Below are positions 61,922 through 64,000 of a DNA stretch of 64,000 nucleotides, in pieces. Position 1 is the first letter of the stretch. The number at the start of each line of letters is the position of its first letter. The DNA is from Sphingorhabdus pulchriflava (lineage in GTDB: Bacteria; Pseudomonadota; Alphaproteobacteria; Sphingomonadales; Sphingomonadaceae). The translations under genes were made by a program, and so were the position numbers. The notes under the pieces were generated by a model, which saw only the letters and a list, made by a program, of their open reading frames with translations, was not told the origin of the DNA and ran no database searches. The stretch lies in assembly GCF_003367235.1 (NCBI RefSeq), contig NZ_QRGP01000001.1, positions 1,612,001 to 1,676,000 of the forward strand, read 5' to 3'.

Positions 61922-63322
61922 TCAGGCGTTCCGCAAATACCAGTCATAATCGAGGCGCGGGACTTCGCTGAAATAGCGGTCCTGCTCGACGCGTTTGACG
62001 ATCGAATACATGTCGACAAACCGCTCGCCCAGATAGTCGCGCATAATGCTGGAGGCATGGAAACGATCGACCGCCGAGAACCAGTTGCTCGGCGGTTTGT
62101 CGTCGCCCGAAGAGTCGCGATCATAGCCATTGCCGACGACAGCCGGGCCGGGATCGGTCTGGTTCGCCATGCCGTGGTGCATGCCTGCCAGTACCGCTGC
62201 AACTGCCAGATAAGGATTGGCATCCGCCCCGCAAGCGCGATGCTCGACATGGCGGGTTTTGGGCGCGCCTGCCGGAATGCGGAAGGAAACGGTGCGGTTG
62301 TTGACGCCCCATGTCGGTGCGACCGGCGCATAGCTGTTCGCCTTGAACCGGCGATAGCTGTTGGCATTGGGCGCGAACAGCGCAAAGCTATCCCCCACAT
62401 TGGCGATCATCCCGCCAATGGCGTGACGCAGCGCATCGGTGCCTTCGGGGTCTTCGCTGGCAAAGATGTTGTTGCCATCACTATCGTTGACCGAAACGTG
62501 GATGTGCATGCCGGACCCCGCCTGATCGGCAAAGGGCTTCGCCATGAAGGTGGCTTCGAGGCCGTGACGCTGCGCGGCAGCTTTCACCACACGCTTGTAC
62601 ATGATCGCATCGTCGCAGGCGCGCAGCACATCGGGCTTGTAGCAAAGGGTGAGTTCAAACTGCCCCGGCGCGAATTCGGAAATCGCGCTTTCGAGCGGCA
62701 GACCCTGCACATCGCAAAAGGTGTAGAGGTCATCAAGAAAGGGACGGAAATCTTCCAGCTCGCGCAGGCCATAGACCTCGACATTGCGCGGGCGATCCTT
62801 GCTATAGGCGGGCGCTGCCGGACGCACCATGCCGTCGCGGCTGCGCTTGGGATCGACAAGATAGAATTCCAGCTCGACCGCAACCGCAGGCACCAGACCC
62901 TGTTCGGCATAACGGTCGACCACAAGCCCCAGTACATGGCGTGGGTCAAGATCGTGCGGCGTCCCGTCAAGTTCATAGAAATCGACTAGGAATTGCGCAG
63001 CATTCTCGCCAGCCCAAGGAGTTTTCACCAACGTGCCCGGCACCGGCTTCATCGACCGGTCGGCATCCCCATCTTCCCAGACGAGGCCGGTTTCGACGGT
63101 ATCCTGACCGGTGATATCGACGACGGTGATTGAGCCAGGGAACATCCGGCCGGTTTCGTAAACCGCCAGCACCTCATGCTGGCGCAGCCGCTTTCCCCGC
63201 GGAACGCCTCCAAAATCGGTGTAAATCATCTCAATCGAGTCGATGTGCGGATTGGCCGCAAAAAAGGCTTCGGCTTCGCTCTTCGGTGCGATGACCGCCG
63301 AGGATTTGGGATGGCTGCTCAA
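61922..63322 (-). CDS. puuA: Glutamine synthetase family protein (gamma-glutamylputrescine synthetase-like)
   Basis: 466 residues, TTG start with GGAG 8 nt upstream and no nearer ATG. Motifs: IEMIYTDFGGVPRGKRL, ELEFYLVDP, AGSGMHIHVSVNDS, PTWGVNNRTVSFRIP, HRACGADANPYLAVAAVLAG. The last two are those of PuuA-type enzymes, which ligate glutamate to putrescine with ATP. Neighbouring potF-potG, puuD and spuC-like genes support polyamine degradation. Starts 5 nt after the upstream aminotransferase stop, and is followed by potF after 82 nt. Confidence 0.9.
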   Translation of the reverse strand: MSSHPKSSAVIAPKSEAEAFFAANPHIDSIEMIYTDFGGVPRGKRLRQHEVLAVYETGRMFPGSITVVDITGQDTVETGLVWEDGDADRSMKPVPGTLVKTPWAGENAAQFLVDFYELDGTPHDLDPRHVLGLVVDRYAEQGLVPAVAVELEFYLVDPKRSRDGMVRPAAPAYSKDRPRNVEVYGLRELEDFRPFLDDLYTFCDVQGLPLESAISEFAPGQFELTLCYKPDVLRACDDAIMYKRVVKAAAQRHGLEATFMAKPFADQAGSGMHIHVSVNDSDGNNIFASEDPEGTDALRHAIGGMIANVGDSFALFAPNANSYRRFKANSYAPVAPTWGVNNRTVSFRIPAGAPKTRHVEHRACGADANPYLAVAAVLAGMHHGMANQTDPGPAVVGNGYDRDSSGDDKPPSNWFSAVDRFHASSIMRDYLGERFVDMYSIVKRVEQDRYFSEVPRLDYDWYLRNA

Positions 63323-63327
63323 TCTAT

Positions 63328-64000
63328 TTACTCCAGAAATTCGGTAACCGCGTCGTTCAGCACATGGACCAACCGGTCAACCTGCCCCTCCTGCGTTGCC
63401 GGAGACAGCAACATCATATTGTGGAACGGCGCAAGCAAAATGCCGCGATTGGCGAGATAGAGGTGAATTGCCGCCTCCAGCCTGGGATGCATTGCTGCGC
63501 GCGCCTCGCTGCCATTGGTCGACGGCTTTTCAGCGCAGACAAATTCGACGCGCGCACCAACATTGACGACGTGCCAAGGTAACTGATGTGCGGCAATGAT
63601 GCCTTCGATACCCTTCACCAATCGCTGCGCGAGCGCCAGCATGTGGCGATAGGCCTCATGCGTGATCACCTTGCCCACCATCGCATGCATCGCCGAAATG
63701 GCGAGCGCATTGGCCGATAGCGTGGTGCCGATTCCGCTATGCCCCGATGGACGGCTGGCGTTCAATTTCGCCATCCGCTCGGCAATCTCTTCGCTGAACC
63801 CATAAACCGCTGTCGGTACGCCACCGCCGATCGACTTGCCGATCACCATCATGTCGGGCTTTGGTCCATAGGCATTGCTGTGCCCGCCATAGCCAGACGA
63901 GATTGTATGGGTCTCATCGAACACCAGGATTGTATCGGTCTCGCTGCACAGACGGCGTAGCGCTTCCAAATAGCCCGGCGCATCGCGCACCATGCCGACA
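63328..64000 (-). CDS. Class III aminotransferase (GSA-AT-like), C-terminal part
   Basis: The last ~224 residues; the start lies beyond the window edge, and the frame stays open through the final bases. FDETHTISSGYGG, PDMMVIGKSIGGGVPTAVYG with the PLP lysine, RPSGHSGIGTTLSANAL. This resembles glutamate-1-semialdehyde-aminomutase-like transaminases that accompany GS-family genes in polyamine or amine loci. Substrate unknown. It is translated just before the puuA-like gene. Confidence 0.85.
   Translation of the reverse strand, partial: VGMVRDAPGYLEALRRLCSETDTILVFDETHTISSGYGGHSNAYGPKPDMMVIGKSIGGGVPTAVYGFSEEIAERMAKLNASRPSGHSGIGTTLSANALAISAMHAMVGKVITHEAYRHMLALAQRLVKGIEGIIAAHQLPWHVVNVGARVEFVCAEKPSTNGSEARAAMHPRLEAAIHLYLANRGILLAPFHNMMLLSPATQEGQVDRLVHVLNDAVTEFLE

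Noticed and set aside
60691-61971. 426-codon plus-strand frame opposite potF
   Set aside because: Shadow frame of potF; no homology recognised.
1-64000. CRISPR array, prophage, transposon or integrated island
   Set aside because: No regularly spaced direct repeats, no integrase or transposase, no tRNA with flanking duplication, and composition looks even.
1-64000. tRNA or rRNA genes
   Set aside because: No cloverleaf with a T-loop GGTTCRA motif or rRNA core sequence was noticed in the intergenic regions; short gaps were read by eye only.

Overview
The window reads as chromosomal DNA of a Sphingomonadales alphaproteobacterium (Sphingopyxis/Sphingorhabdus-like). The basis is the gene order serC-serA-hisZ-purA, an F0 operon atpI-atpB-atpE-b'-b separate from F1, a membrane-anchored CycM-type cytochrome c, the helicase-S4-fdxA cluster, moderately high GC and sphingomonad-style intergenic palindromes. 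This is inferred from family resemblance; no 16S rRNA is present. Coding density is high, both strands are used, and I see no tRNA, rRNA, CRISPR array, insertion sequence, integrase or prophage gene.

Layout. 1-6.7 kb: end of a phytase-like esterase gene, rpmB, a short acyl-CoA dehydrogenase, a GNAT acetyltransferase, a haloalkane dehalogenase, a secreted trypsin-like protease and purA. 6.8-12.8 kb: a lipoprotein esterase, hisZ, serA, serC, and a PepSY/MsrQ-like pair behind a Fur-like box. 12.8-19 kb: extensin-like lipoprotein, LOG-family protein, two cytochromes c, prephenate dehydratase, fatty acid desaturase, an unknown lipoprotein with a striking operator, and a lipocalin. 19-29 kb: polA, GNAT, SH3 protein, 2-hydroxyacid dehydrogenase, amtB, PilZ protein, nitronate monooxygenase-like protein, glycosyltransferase and a small HTH protein. 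29-41 kb: three hydrolases, selO, astD, nth, small proteins (DUF465, DksA/TraR-like), an AI-2E permease, an orphan YjhX-type toxin, uvrC and an SDR. 41-50 kb: F0 operon, the ydbH-ynbE-ydbL lipid-transport trio, radC, a 326-bp structured noncoding gap, a DUF3828-like protein and fdxA. 50-54.5 kb: S4 protein, SUV3-like helicase and isovaleryl-CoA dehydrogenase. 54.5-64 kb: polyamine uptake and catabolism genes (puuD-like, spuC-like, potF-potH-potI-potG, puuA-like, second class III aminotransferase).

Working together: serC/serA feed serine synthesis; hisZ, purA and pheA serve histidine, AMP and phenylalanine synthesis. The polyamine block imports putrescine or related amines (PotFGHI) and degrades them by transamination and/or the gamma-glutamyl route (PuuA, PuuD, SpuC). 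The YdbH/YnbE/YdbL trio probably moves phospholipid to the outer membrane.

The most interesting material is mainly noncoding: a three-copy family of ~90-bp two-layer palindromes, two of them inside probable operons; a 326-bp gap after radC with mutually exclusive hairpins; a perfect 20-bp palindrome on a promoter; a Fur-like box on the start of an MsrQ-like gene; and two hairpins that bury Shine-Dalgarno sequences. I found no defence, secretion or biosynthetic system that I would call new.
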